From Litoditis marina (lineage: Eukaryota; Nematoda; Chromadorea; Rhabditida; Rhabditidae), in NCBI GenBank assembly GCA_964036275.1, contig OZ038434.1, forward strand, positions 39,269,279 through 39,333,278: a DNA stretch of 64,000 bases, read 5' to 3'. Shown here one piece after another: positions 10,738-22,807 of the stretch (the first letter of the stretch is position 1; every line of letters starts with the position of its first letter). The notes under the pieces were generated by a model. That model was not told the DNA's origin. It made no database searches and saw only the letters and a list, made by a program, of their open reading frames with translations. A program made the translations under genes and the position numbers.

Positions 10738-12848
10738 AACTTCGAAGTTCAAAGTATAAAAAGGAAATATACGTATTGTCACAGAGCACGCACATAAAAA
10801 CCCCACAGAAACTCCCTTTTTATATAATAACCACAAGAAGGTGATGAGAACTACAGTCCCACAGAGCTGACGTTGAGGGCGAATTCCAGATTAAATGAAA
10901 GATGGAAAAGATCGATCTGTATACGAAATACAACGACTCACTTATAAAATTCGCATTGTTGGTTTCTACAGCGCGACTTTCGCTTTCCCATCCTGTTACA
11001 GCATCCTGGGCAGTAATAACTGTGTTTTATCTCGTATTCCTCAAGTATATCTCCATGATACGGTTCCAAATCCGCACGAAGCTGTAATGTAATAAAGAGG
11101 CTGTAATGCATGAAATGTAGGCTGAATGTATAAAAAACGCAACGCGTACTGTTTGGTCGCGTTTGTACAATGATGTAATCATTTGAAAAAAATGAAATGC
11201 GGCAGTTTGAGAGCTGCCGTTTTTGAGAGTTTCCAGTTCCAATCACGGAAGGTTAATCCACAACCACAATACCACAAATGTGATATGTCTCTTAAAAGAA
11301 CAAACACAACGTTGTTAAATAAATTAAACGAGAAAGAGCTGAAGCACTGTAACTCACCGTGACTGGCTGAGGACGTCCATCTTCTAAAACCCTATGCAGG
11401 CGCTCGTTTCGCCTGATTTCCGCCTTCGAGGAACCAGAATGAAGCACTGACATAGAATAGTAGTTGACCTTGTCATTCGGAGCTGAAACTATGGATTTCA
11501 TGTGTGATGTTGTGCAATACAAAACAACAATTCTCTGATGAACAGCTACAGCAGAGAGTGAAAGATTGTCACATACACCGCCAAGGCTATGGAATAGAGG
11601 GCCCCGAAAAAAGTTGATGTGAAGAGTAGGAGTTGCGAGTTCAAGAATAACTGATTCATTACATATTTGGCTGGTAATAAGCGTTAAGCGAAGAGGAGGT
11701 AAAAATTGCAGTTTTGAAGGGGTCGCGACTCGAAGAAGACAGAGAAGTCGCGAGATTTCAAAAATAATATGAGATCCTTGGCGGTGATGTGGAAAACCGC
11801 GTGTCTTAACTAACTTACCCAGAACTACGTTCCCAACAGGTACGGGGGGTATGGGAGGATTCCCTCTTCGCGGCATGGGCCGTAATTCGTGTTCAATGGG
11901 ACGACATTCCGGATATTCAGTGAGAATTTCCTCTGAAAACCAACTATTGGTGTCACAATGATACGCAACGGTTTTAGAGATATTCACTGGCACACTGGCA
12001 AGATGTTAATTTCTGTTTTCTCTCCCCAATGATAGAAATTGCCAAGAATAGGAAAACAGGCTACTTTTCTAGCGGAGACGCGAAAATTGGTCGAAAAATT
12101 GCTTGAATTCTTTATTGTCAGATGTAGAATGTACGACCAACCACGAGGAGGAGAACCGCCGTCGTCACCGCCATCTGCGTCAGCCACTGTACATGCATTC
12201 TGACTGACACTGTTCTCCGTTGGATCTGAATCCACCAAAATGAACTATTAACCTTACATGATCAGATAGAGATATCATGATTTATAATGGCATTTTAGGA
12301 CTCAGGCGAAGATTTGTCAGAATAAATCAACAGCGTTTATTCGAATGAATTCCATACCTTGCTCTGAACCCTCGAAATCGGGTTCGGGTGATCGAGATGG
12401 TGACTGCCTCCCCCATACATCTTCCCTCGCCCCTGAAATGTGCAGACTAAGAAGCAATCTTGAACGAGAAAAATCAGAGTTCTACTACGTCTTAGTTGCT
12501 TAGTTCCCAAACTCTTGTAGCCTTCATTCACATCAACGATCGAGTGGAATGTGTTGAATGATTAACTTACTTCTCAATCTGTCCCGCGCTGCTAGCTGCG
12601 CACTTGACAGAAGTGGTCGAGAAGATGAACTGGATGACCTGGTTAATTCTGAAATATACTCAATTAACAAAACATGATCACTCATTTATAATTTTGACGC
12701 CGAAAATAATAAACTAAAACTATCAATATATTTTCACCGAGAAGAGGAGAAGCAACCTAAGATTTCTTTGCGAAGCGTAAGTGTAGCTTAACAATCGAAC
12801 TGTGAACCTACCAACGTTATGCAGTTGTTCTTTCTTTTTGCGTCCCAT
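6575..12848 (-). CDS. Unknown-function ~750-residue protein with CxxC/CxxxxC zinc-knuckle
   Basis: Spliced minus-strand model. Exons: 12848-12812, 12648-12571, 12432-12358, 12225-12142, 11932-11819, 11482-11358, 11081-10942, 10656-10521, 10196-10070, 9923-9774, 9601-9446, 9251-9150, 8963-8860, 8653-8501, 8283-8128, 7918-7817, 7398-7233, 6989-6902, 6801-6755, 6692-6575. Phases agree at every junction except 6902/6801, where the frame is off unless a different donor (for example GTGAAG about 40 nt earlier) is used. The start MGRKKKEQL is basic, followed by a Ser-rich stretch and Pro-rich PPIPPVPVG. Around residues 195-214 is C-x2-C-x10-C-x4-C flanked by basic residues, a likely zinc site, then KCKRSGPRRR. 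The middle and C-terminal parts have helices rich in charged residues and no domain I recognise. An alternative is two genes: an ATG at 10211 sits one base after a good acceptor and could be a trans-spliced start. A DNA- or RNA-binding role is only inference. Confidence 0.55.
7435..7611. mobile_element. MITE with 13-bp flanking direct repeats
   Basis: The left end AGCAGTAAGGTCCGACTA and right end ACTATTCGGACAACTTTACT are imperfect inverted repeats. The sequence GAATATATTCGAA occurs directly on both sides (7422-7434 and 7612-7624), as expected of a target duplication, although the motif is itself palindromic. It lies in the intron between exons 7918-7817 and 7398-7233 of the unknown-function gene and is the best complete copy of the family scattered at 600-2530. 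Confidence 0.65.
8984..9139. repeat. Tandem duplication with poly-G run in an intron
   Basis: A ~73-bp block containing GTCTCAAAACAACGCGTGAA and GATGGAAAAGATGGCGGGGG is present twice, the second copy with a run of about 16 G near 9105-9121. It lies in the intron between exons 9251-9150 and 8963-8860. Confidence 0.7.
10675..10733. repeat. (TA)n microsatellite
   Basis: About 29 uninterrupted TA units in an intron of the unknown-function gene. Confidence 0.95.
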
Positions 12849-13157
12849 TCAGAATTTGAGATGCAACTGATAATAAATCATTACCAATATTAATACAAGG
12901 GCAACGGAAAAATAAGCAGCTTCAGGTAAGTTCCAAGCAATAAAATGCGAACCTCACTATTGAACTCACGAAAGTTCGGAAGAAAAACCTTATATTCATT
13001 TTCGCTTTCCAGCAGTAAACAAATGAAAACAAGACAGGAATACCAACAAATAAACCACATGTGGTCCAGAAAAGATAAGAAAAGGCAATAAATGTAAACA
13101 CTGATGTTACATCTACATCAAATATCATATATCAGAGCAGAGCAGAGCAGATCACCT

Positions 13158-15196
13158 TCAATTAGCCTCAGAAACATCACTGCTCTCCTCTTCGGAATAG
13201 CTTTCAGATTCGTCATCAAAAGAACTATCTGATTCCACCTCAGACTCCTGAAATACGAACAATAGTGAGCCTTTATCATGAATACGGCCTCAAATCTTCC
13301 AGCTGATACAGAAGGAACCGTAATAACTCGATCTGCTATTCCTTTCATAGAAACTTGAAATGTGAATCTTCAAAATACGACGAACATTATTTTCAATATA
13401 GCTACAAAGCTTCACCGCCCTGATAAAACTTACCTCAAAAACCGATTTCCAACAAATATCTGATCTACTGCCTAACAAATTGTTCAAAAAACAAAATGAG
13501 AGTGTTACAAGCAAACATTATGTATGAATTGTTAAGCTCCCCACCTCTTTCATGTCGTCTTCAGCATTGATAAACACATTGTTGAGGACACGCAGCTTCG
13601 GGCAACGAGAAATGATAGCACTGAAGAACAGTAAATAAGCAGGTAAATCGTCCCCTGAACTTGTTTCACCTACATGCTAAAGGCAACTTTCAGCTTGAAC
13701 ACTGTTTTTACTCAGATACACGCAGACACTAGTTCTAAAAACCTTCAAACAGTTGACAAAAAAGTTGTTTCTTATTGAAATAAACGAACGTGCAACGTTT
13801 TTCATCGAAAGTAGACAATTTCCTGATATTGACAGAAAAAGAGTTGTATTCAGAAAACTGTAGTATGTTCACACTGCGGAGTCTTTTCGGAAGTAATCTC
13901 ACCTTCTATATTCTTCCATGTCGAATCCACTAGGAACGTCAACTTGCAAATGGCGCATCTCAGAAAAACCACGTCCAGCCGTGACCCAATCAGGATTTCT
14001 GAAATTCATTCGATTACTAAAGCGACACAACAGCAACACAAGTTCAAACTCGCTAAACAGCTTAAACTCGAACCTCGAACTAGAGACTACACCAAACAAA
14101 ACAATATTACACAGTACTACAATACTATGATCGGTATCTAATTAGAGAAAAAAATCCTTATGTTCAAATGTACTGTCTGTGGTGCAAAATTAGAAAAGAT
14201 AGGATGTTTTTTGTGCCTGCTGAAAGTGTAGTATTCACTCACAATTCATTTTGAGTAATATCCAGTGTCATCAGGTAGTCACAAGTCAACGAAATGAATT
14301 CCATAATGTTGTAGAAATGGTTATTCGCAAGAATCAGACATGAAACCGGCCTAAGGGCAGATTCACAACTTCGCAACATATCATCGTCGAGATTGCAACT
14401 AGATATGTTGAGACTCTGTAAGAAATATAATAAAATTGCTATCAACGCTGAGCGGGGAAATTAGAAGGCCCAAACCTTCAAGATCTGATGTGTAAAGAAA
14501 ATCAGAGAAAACCCAGAAACTGAGAAATGAGCAGAGAAAGGACTTCAGAAACAGGCCGAAAACTGAAAGATGAGCAGAAGAGAAACTTGATAAAAAACCG
14601 GAAATGTCACATAATTAATAGAACAAAACATTAAATAACATTGGAAGATAAACTTACAGAAAGGTTCTTGAATTTTTCTCTATTTCTGAAGAATTCAGTC
14701 CAATACGCCTCGGTTACATTGAGGTAAAAAGTTTCTTCCGGATTACGCAAGGCCTCACGTACATTCATTTGAAACTGCAATGGTAATGGTAATGCTAACA
14801 TTCACTTTACTAGTCCATAATACATAAAATATAGGAAACATAGGTGAGTTGACATTAAATTTATGTCTTGAGCGCTTATGTCCTTAATCAATATTGCGCG
14901 GGAAAAGTGGCGGCGGCGCGTTTTGATATTACGCGTAAACAGAGTGTGGACGGTCCGTGGACTAAAAAGTGGACGGTCCCTGGACTAAAATGTGCTATTT
15001 TGGTCCACGGACCGTCCAGCCCAGTGCCTGAGTTAGTAGGTCCCGAATAAACTGCAAATACAGATACTTTTTAGATTATTATAATTATAAAAACAAACAA
15101 AACACATCTAAATAAAAACAAAGCTAAAACGGAGAAAAATTACCAATTTACAGTGTCTAATTTGAGGAAACCGATCAATACTGCTCTATTTTCCAT
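13158..15196 (-). CDS. Leucine-rich-repeat protein with acidic C-terminal tail, 198 residues
   Basis: Spliced model 15196-15152, 14774-14658, 14415-14243, 13998-13903, 13620-13545, 13247-13158, phase-consistent throughout and ending at TGA. The middle exon gives leucine-rich spacing: LNISSCNLDDDML, then CLILANNHFYNIMEFI, then LMTLDITQNEL, followed by MRHLQVDVP and CPKLRVLNNVF, i.e. about four or five degenerate LRR strands. The last exon encodes a 29-residue tail of mostly Glu, Asp and Ser. LRR plus acidic tail is reminiscent of ANP32-like or FBXL-like LRR proteins, but I cannot assign a family. The LRR curve is a protein-binding surface; the acidic tail may bind basic partners (inference). 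The first exon (MENRAV...) is the least certain: it uses a GTAAAT donor, and its intron carries the GTGGACGG repeat at 14936-15047. A start at the ATG at 14768 is possible instead. Confidence 0.65.
14936..15047. mobile_element. GTGGACGGTCCGTGGAC repeat, second copy (uninterrupted end)
   Basis: Blocks of GTGGACGGTCCGTGGAC and the complementary GGTCCACGGACCGTCC face each other as a short hairpin. The right end reads CCCAGTGCCTGAGTTAGTAGG, the same terminus that is split by the TIR element at 4179-5658. It lies in the first intron of the LRR gene. Confidence 0.65.
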
Positions 15197-15199
15197 TTT

Positions 15200-16396
15200 G
15201 AAACTCGCGCGTATTTACGTCGGGTCCTCCACGGAACAAACACCGATTTTTCGCAAAATAAAGTGTGATACCCAAACATTGCGGTATTGATCACATCGTG
15301 ATTTGTATATTGTATTTTTTAGGCGTTTGAAGTGAATAAGAAGATTTGTGTTTTCATTTCGCTAGGTAATCGCCAACTTCCAATAGAACTCACAGCATTC
15401 ATCAGAGAAAGTTTTGCTGCACACTACTCAAAACATTAAAGAACGACGATTAGGTGGTCCAATCGCAACGGTTCAGTCCTTTAAACTGCAATACATTTTT
15501 CAATTGCAGTTTGAAGGACCGTTGACACGAGATTGGTCCACATTATCGTCCTTCTTTAAAACTTGTGATCCAAACAATAAGCTTGAGATCAAAAACTCGG
15601 TGAAAATGGTGAAAATTGAGCGTTCTGAGCCCAATGAATTTTCCGAGTTGAATTAGCCTTACAATGCAATATATACTTCGCGCATGATAAATGGCTAGCC
15701 TGACAGTCGGCCGAATGGGATCGCTTAAGGGAACCAGATGAATACTGTACATCTAGCTGTACACCGATGTGTTCGTATTTGATCCCGTCACGTTTCAGTG
15801 GAACTCCGAAAACTGAGAACTGATACGATATGCAGATCAAACTACAACCTAGCAGATAGTGACACCTATTACGCATATTTGGCAGAGGAATGAGGTACAG
15901 AAATGAACTCGGCATAAACTCGTCAGTTTCAAGAAACCCGGCCACGGTTAGACATATACTTCACTTTTCCGCGACGATTCGCGCACTGCACTATTCTTGT
16001 ACTCATATTCGCTAACAAAGTAAGTCAATGTAGAAAAGAATGTCTATGTGTCGCCCTTGATGAGAATGAGAAGTTATAAGTGAAGCTGGCAAAAAAATGT
16101 CAGCTCTGATGTGTTGTAATGTGATCTCTGTGCTTGTTTACCATGATTCGAACACACTGTAGTGTTTGAGTGATCAAAGTAGAATCCAAACTCTGTTGCT
16201 TTCTGTTTGTTGAAATCCACACACTTGTATCCAAGTCTCGAAAACAGGAGATAAAAATGTGATTTTCGAATTCGAACAGCTGGCTTGAATGTTCAAGTCT
16301 CAGTCGTTACGAACCCTGAGGGTACAACATTCTGCACATGGTCAACATAGCATTTTTATGAAATTCAAACAACAACATCATAATAAGTGGGCGAAC
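15200..16396. other. Intergenic stretch with a MITE; no gene recognised
   Basis: Between the LRR gene and the KCTD array. Apart from the single palindromic MITE at 15436-15559, I see no splice-bounded coding segment. A 118-codon minus-strand frame at 15589-15945 has no recognisable features. Confidence 0.5.
15436..15559. mobile_element. Solitary 116-bp palindromic MITE bounded by TTAA
   Basis: TTAA at 15436-15439 and 15556-15559 flank a hairpin with ends AGAACGACGATTAGGTGG and CCACATTATCGTCCTTCT. It has exactly the same 120-bp period as each unit of the triple array at 3375-3738. Confidence 0.85.
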
Positions 16397-18370
16397 TCAA
16401 TACAGAGAAGGGTTCACTCCGCGCATGGCGAGCTTCGAATCAACGAGGCCGATCAAGTCAGGCATCTTGAAGTACTGGAAGAACATCATTTGATACGGGA
16501 GCTATACTGTTAATCAAATGCACAGTTACGTGAAACCTGTTAAACACAGCAGAACTCAGAGACATTCAATTATAAAGTGCACGATTCCTCATTAGAATTC
16601 TAACTTAAAAACGTGATTACTCAGTTACCTTCCAGTATAAGTGTAATCAGTTTTTATTCACATTGCAATATAGTAAGGAAAAAATTTTCACCTATTTGCG
16701 TTATTTGAAAGTTGAGTGACAGAAATTAACTTAGCCGAGTCCACTTCGAAATGACAAGGACTGTACAACTGACCCTTTGGCTTTGGTAGCCAACCAATAA
16801 AATTTTTGATGATTCTGTTCATAGAAACCTGTCTTTAGAATAGTGTCTCTGCTTACATTTTGCGAGAGTGAAACATCTAAACGATAGCTTACAATTTTTT
16901 TTGTTTTTAGTATGGAATATGAACAGACTACACAGGAGCGCCGGTTTCCCTGAAATTCCCCGATTTTTCCCTGATTCTACCTCAATCGTTCCGGGATCAT
17001 TTCGCGAAATGATCAGAGCGAAAAGAAGGTGAAAGCAGGGAAAAATCCCGGGAATTTCCCGGTTGTCACCTTACATTTTCTCAGTAACTTCTCAGAAATT
17101 TTTCACACGTGATTGAAAAAACTAATAAGATTTTTTCTTGGTAAAAGTATTTTCGAAAATGTTATCAAAAATACATTTTCTTGAAAAATATTTTTCTAAA
17201 AAATACTTTTCAAAATATTTTTAATATATGAAGAGAATAGAAGTGCCTATTTCATTAGTAAAAACTTCATGAAATGAACTTCATTGTATCATCCCTATCG
17301 ATATTCAGACCTCGATGTTGAGCTGATAATTTCCGAAATATCAAATCACGGCATTCCTGGCCGCGCCGTATCTAGTACGGGTTACGCGATTGCCGCGGCG
17401 AAAGGCTTATTCATGCCCTTTTTCCGATGCTTTTCCCCGATGCTGAGTTACCCTGAAATTATCGAGAATTTGTAGGGTATTTTATCATATTTTTCCCGCA
17501 CTTTTCCCTGATACTGAGTTTCCCTGAAATTTCCGAGAATTTGTAGAGTTTATACCTCCATTTCACCCTGAAAATCCCTTGAACGTTCTCGGAGATTTCC
17601 CGGAAATTCCATTTCCCCGAAACACCCTAGGTTTTTCCGGGTGCCCAATTTTCCTATGTACGAATGAGTCTTGGCGGTGATTGTCAATGCGTACCTCAGC
17701 TTCCCGTTTGATTCTGAGTGCGATATCTACGTCGTTGGGAATGAAGACCTTTCCATCTCGCCAGAAATCCAGAATATATTGAAAGACGACAGGATTTCTA
17801 TCAAGGAACACGGAACACTTTGAATCCATAGGAAGATTGCGATAGAACTCGGTGAATTGGTAGTCCTAAAATGAAATACTATCCTAAACCGTTCAAATAT
17901 CAGAGTCTATTCAATACTATACATAAACTTCAGGGGGCGAAAAGAAAAAAATTAACAAGAGTGCAAAAATGTAAAGTTTGTACATTATTATGCTTCGAAA
18001 ACTGCAGCAAACCAAAAAATTGCACTTCATCGAAGAACAGGCTTCATTATAACTATTATGTTCAGGCTCTATCACCCGGTGTAATCGTTTTAAAACGAAC
18101 GTGAATCAGTAATATAACAGTATTCATGACTTGGTGTTTCAAAAACATGCCGTGATCGCACTCGTAAAATGTGACTGTTCTTTAAATTCTCGTGCCGATC
18201 ACTTGCAACAATACGTTATGAATGCGGATATTTAGAAACATTTAGCTTACCGTTGGGGGATAGAGAGCAGCACGAGCCAACAGGTTGGATCTCCCGAGCG
18301 TGCTCATGGATGTTTGGAAGGTTTGACCGCCAACATTGAGAGGCACGACATGAGTTGAGGGATACGACAT
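16397..18370 (-). CDS. KCTD-like BTB/T1 (K+ channel tetramerisation) domain protein A, 122 residues
   Basis: Three phase-0 exons: 18370-18251, 17865-17695 and 16474-16397 (TGA). The protein begins MSYPSTHVVPLNVGG, the classic T1/BTB opening (V-x-LNVGG-x-x-FQT), continues with FLDRNP..F.YILDFWRDG in exon 2, and ends with YFKMPDLI..VD. These are the conserved landmarks of the KCTD/T1 fold (about 100 residues), so the protein is essentially one isolated T1 domain. T1 domains oligomerise and often act as substrate adaptors for Cullin-3 ligases; that role here is inferred from family. It is the leftmost member of a four-unit array in the same orientation with identical exon structure, so it arose by tandem duplication. 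The second intron carries a TTTCCCTGA-rich repeat. Confidence 0.8.
16925..17660. repeat. TTTCCCTGA/GGGAAA-rich degenerate repeat
   Basis: Many copies of TTTCCCTGAAAT, TTTTCCCTGAT and related words, with complementary GGGAAATTCC-type words, fill most of the second intron of KCTD gene A. Confidence 0.6.
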
Positions 18371-20510
18371 GAGTAGGTTCTGAACACTATAGCTTTCAAC
18401 AGATGGGAAAACGAGATAAAATAACATGAGATTGAAAATTCATATGAAAAAGAAGGAGAAAGGAAGAGAAGCTTAGACAGTGTCAACAAAAATGTGCTTG
18501 GACACGTGCTTGGATAAGACGTATAACATATTCAAACGATTGGTTTCGACTTCTATGTGTAGGACAAAGAATAACAAAAATTAGATGGAGGGCCTATCGG
18601 AAGAAAGTCGAGTGCTCGAGGAATAACTGTGTGTAGCATGTATTTTCGAAATAGAGAGACAATTTCGTCTTTCAGTCTGCGTCTCGCCGTTTCAAACTAT
18701 GTCTCACTCTTCATCAAAAACAGTACCCCGTGACCAATAACAAGAGAGGCAACAACAGAATCTCTATCAAAACATTCAAGAAATCGGAAGTTTTCAGAAA
18801 ACAATGCAAAACAATGTACATCATATCGGATTCCAATTGTTTTCCAAAGCTTTTGGCTTCGAGTGATCTGAAATAATCCAGGGAAAAGTAGAATAACCAT
18901 AGAAAATGAGTCGGATTAAGCCGGCTTCACATGAAAATCATAAAATACTATCGTCTATATCCTGTCTCTTCCCTACTTTTGTAAGGGAATCAAAGTACAA
19001 CCACACCAACATGCTAACGAAGATAAAAATGATTGTCCCTGCTCCAGTAGAGCTCCAATATATAGTTCCCACCATCCCTACTGAGACTTCTACAGTAACC
19101 TACTCGAACTTTTCAATGATCGTTTTCTATCGCAAAGTGTAACTCTGTCAAACAAAGTTCGAACACCCTTCGTAATAGGAAATCGGAATCGATTGAGAAA
19201 AATTCTAACGTTTTCGATAGCATTTACGTGATTTACGAGCACTGAAAGTTTTGTAATCATACTGTATCTCTTAGAATGAAAAAAACCTTAAATATTTCAC
19301 TGAAAAACTTACATGCCAAAGTACTATCTGAATTGAAAATTTATTGGAGATTCACAAAGGGAAGATGCGAAAATTCGTGTTCTGTTTGTGGAACAATCAC
19401 GGTTTTCTTACAGAGAAAATTTATTTGGAACAGCAGATATAACTTCTCCAAAAACGTTGAAACTTACAACTGTAATCTAGATGTCCAGTGTTAATACATC
19501 AATTTTCTACACCGACTCGATTCGGATCCGTTTTTGGAAGTTTCGAGAGACTACGAGAGTCTTGCACTTGTCTAAAACCATGACATTTGAATTTCTGATG
19601 TACACCTCCCATTTCGGCCTTGAGTGAAAACTCATCAGCAGACGGAATTTTCGTATATTTCTGGTGTTGTATGTTTTTTTTTTGTCGTCTATCAGGGAAT
19701 CGGGACGGGTAGATACTATACGTCTAGTTTCTGTTTGTAGTTTATTTATTTATTTATTTATTTATCTACATTCAAAGAATGTGGCACTCGCTCATCAGAG
19801 AAAGAGAAGAAGAATAGAGAAAAAATTGCCATGAAATTTAAATTGTACTCAGTTCACTTTTTGTACGATGTTGTATCGGAGAGGGTTGAACATTAGTATT
19901 TGAATATATACCCGTTTGACCCGGAACATTCTAGTACTGACTTGTTCTTATAACACCTTATACGAGACTGCACAGTTCACTAGCATTACAACATATGTAT
20001 TTGATAAAAACACGGAAAATAGGAAAGAAGTATAGCTGAATTGTAGTTTGGAGTCGATACCCCGATAGCCCCAAAAATTTACGAATTTGCAGCGAAATGG
20101 GATCACACAGCGGGAAAGAGTACAATATACTGTGTATGCTTTCATTTTCCTTGCCAAATGTGGTCCTCCGTTCTGAACTTCTCTCCAGTACTAGCTTTCG
20201 TGATTTATTGTATGTAATGGTCCAATAGTACATTCAGAATATTACAGTTGAGTGCAGCGGGTGGTGCTGTGAAAATCACAAAAGTTCACATAAATTTATA
20301 AAATGCATTACACAAAAGCTGTGATTATCGATTGTATTTGCTGAAGTGTAACGTGATTATCGTTTGAACTCAGGCAGCCTTTTCAAGTGTACTGTACAAA
20401 GCAGTTTTGTTTCACAGTCTTCTAACGATTTTTGGTCAAATCAATCTGTGGAACTACATATTGTCAGAGATATATTTATATATTCCAAATAACAAAACCA
20501 GGTAAACTGG
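18371..20510. other. Spacer between KCTD units, no gene recognised
   Basis: About 2.1 kb without splice-bounded coding segments that I could support. It contains a (TTTA)n microsatellite at 19741-19765. Open frames here lack recognisable motifs. Confidence 0.45.
19741..19765. repeat. (TTTA)n microsatellite
   Basis: Six tandem TTTA units. Confidence 0.9.
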
Positions 20511-21010
20511 ACAGCGGTGTAACTCATTGATTAAGAGGTCCACTCCGCGCCTGCCGAGCTTCACATTGATGAGGCGGATCAGGTCATCCATTCTGAAGGA
20601 CTGCATGCAAATGAACAATTATCGACAAACTGTAACTGTAAGGGGTTCGGTCTGTTCAAACGAAGCATATACAGTGATTGTAGTCCTACCGAGCTGTGTT
20701 TGTAGTCGATGCCAATACATTTCGGTCGCTTACAAGTCAAACTACAAATTCGGTTTTGTCACTCGATTGTTATTGGAAATCGCGAGCTGCCAGAATCTAA
20801 TCGAATCTCATGTTATTTTTTGTGAAACTAACTCAAAGCTGACTAGTGGAATCTTTCTAATAATGACAAGACAATGAACTAGTAGAATAGAATATGAACT
20901 GTACCTCAGCCTCTTGTACTCTTGTTTGATCTGGAGTGCAACGCCGATGTGCCCGGGCACCACGCATAAGAAGTTAATATAGTCGTCGCCAACAAGGCGG
21001 GAGAGTACTG
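20510..21010 (-). pseudogene. Decayed KCTD/T1 unit B
   Basis: A last-exon homologue begins after an acceptor at 20600 and reads SFRMDDLIRLINVKLGRRGV, matching YFKMPDLIGLVDSKLAMRGV of unit A, but lacks the usual stop after about 25 codons. Upstream, about 20905-21010, is a remnant of the second exon ending in VALQIKQE, where an extra ~8 bp before the donor shifts the frame relative to the -REAE ending of intact copies. No LNVGG first exon was found. It is best read as a broken tandem copy. Confidence 0.7.
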
Positions 21011-21075
21011 TTTATTTCACTTTCCGATGTGTACGCACACATGTCTTCGATTCCAACGCTTGTGAATCATGTTCT

Positions 21076-21143
21076 TTAATAGCGCAGTGGTTCGTGCCCC
21101 TTTATGAATATTTTGCTCACAGGTTCAATTCCGGCAAAAGACG
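21076..21143 (+). repeat. tRNA-derived fragment (A- and B-box-like)
   Basis: TAGCGCAGTGG resembles a pol III A box and GGTTCAATTCC, about 43 bp downstream, a B box. The acceptor and T stems do not pair, so it is not a functional tRNA; a tRNA pseudogene or SINE head is likely. Confidence 0.45.
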
Positions 21144-21325
21144 GAAATTATACGTTTGGCACCACTATAGTAAATACACCATTGCTTTTTCGATTGCAGT
21201 TGAATCCAATTTCGCACTCGGTTTCATTTGCAATATGTGATGTAGGACAAAACACTGCACTTATTCAAGGTCAACAAAACACTTTTGTTGTTTAGACAAC
21301 AACATGAAATGTTGAGGTGCAAACT

Positions 21326-22807
21326 TCAATAATATCTAGGGTCGTGCCCACGCTCCAAGATCTTCTTATTGATGAGGCTGACCAATCCGGCGAGGTTGTA
21401 AAACTGTAAGAAAAACACACGTAATTATGCACCGAGAAATAATTGCAGTATTTTTTTCAATAAATTATTCTGTTCTGTTTGTAATGTAGGCAGTCTATTC
21501 TATTCTAAACACGACTCGCCCGTTTTGAAACATCTGTTGCAGTTAAAGTGAAACTGAAAAAGAATGTGATATTCACCTCGGCTTCTCGTCTTAATCTCAG
21601 TGTAAACTCGACGTCTTTGGAGACGACAATATCCCCGTCTCGCATGAAATCCAGAATATGAGGGAACATGGCAGGGTTTCTATCAATGAATACGACACCA
21701 TCGGAACCTCTAGGGAGACCCTTATTAAAGTCGGTGAACGCGTAGACCTGAAAATTTGTTCGTGAAATACAAGCATTCTAGAAAGTGATGATTTTTATGT
21801 TTTATATACCTACTTTACACCAGCCTCTTCAGCGCACCATGTGAGAATAATATTATTATGCTCAATTCTGAGATGAGCGAATAACACTACTTTCAAACCT
21901 CAAATCCACCCGCTACAGTGAGAATGTTGCTTGAATAGTCCGCAGAGCGTTGAAATTTCAGAAAACTTTTTTCAATGGTCTGAAAATTTATGCGCGTTGG
22001 GTGCGTATGTTGAAGCAAGATTTCTCTAACATAAGTCTCCGGCTACGCTCGACGGAAGTGATTCAATTAAGCCAACCGCTATGGTGCTCGCTCTTCTAAA
22101 TCTAATATTTTACGGTATACCGCTGTGTTTTCGATATGATGTCCGTTGATATTCTAACGAAGGTTGACAATTCTGGTGTGAAGCAAACTGCAACGCAGGT
22201 TTGATATCTCTCTATACCTGTCTGTCCGGGATTTCTTTGATTGTCCTGGACACGGTGGCACGACTCTGTGCCTCCAGCCAATGGTCCTTGAGCGAGTGTA
22301 TCCGTACTACGTCTTCTATTTGTGGTTCGTACTTTTGCTCCTGAACAAAAACTCTATACGCAGTCTTTCGAATTGACCCTTTCGCCTCGTGAGAAAGACT
22401 CTGTCAGTTGAAAGTTGTTCCCAAAAATTAATCACTCGAATTTCCCAGAATAAACGTTCCAACGCTTGATGAAAATGAAACTTTTCACGACGCTGCTGGT
22501 CGGAGAAAATCCAGAGGCGTTTTCTGTTTACTATACGTCGGAGTACGAGACAAAATCTAAAAATTTCGAGGCCAATCAATGCAAACACATACATTTTTCT
22601 CACGCTCAGTGAGAAGCGTACAGCTTGAACTTCGTTTCTTACCCTGACTACACAGTTCTTAGATTACACAACAACGGAAATTTGTGAAAATACACTCACT
22701 ATGTGAGAAGTATATGATACAGCCAAATTTGATTTCCCCAGAGTTTTCATGGTAGTCGTGAACCGTTGACCACCAACATTGATGATCACGATCTCATTAC
22801 CAAGCAT
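21326..22807 (-). CDS. KCTD-like BTB/T1 domain protein C, 118 residues
   Basis: Three phase-0 exons: 22807-22700, 21747-21577 and 21403-21326 (TGA). The start gives MLGNEIVIINVGGQRFTTT, the T1 strand-turn signature. Exon 2 gives FIDRNPAMFPHILDFMRDGD and REAE at its 3' end. Exon 3 gives FYNLAGLVSLINKK and ends ERGHDPRYY. Exon lengths of the last two exons (171 and 78 nt) are identical to those of units A and D, supporting duplication. The 950-nt first intron contains an additional exon-like segment (about 22338-22217) whose phase would break the T1 frame, so I leave it out. The family acts through oligomerisation of the T1 fold; the partner is unknown. Confidence 0.8.

Noticed and set aside
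15589..15945. 118-codon minus-strand frame between the LRR gene and KCTD array
   Set aside because: No domain, composition or splice evidence; most likely chance.
20527..20877. 116-codon plus-strand frame
   Set aside because: It overlaps antisense to the decayed KCTD unit B and shows no independent features.
21076..21143. Functional tRNA gene on the plus strand
   Set aside because: Only the box motifs match; the cloverleaf cannot be formed.
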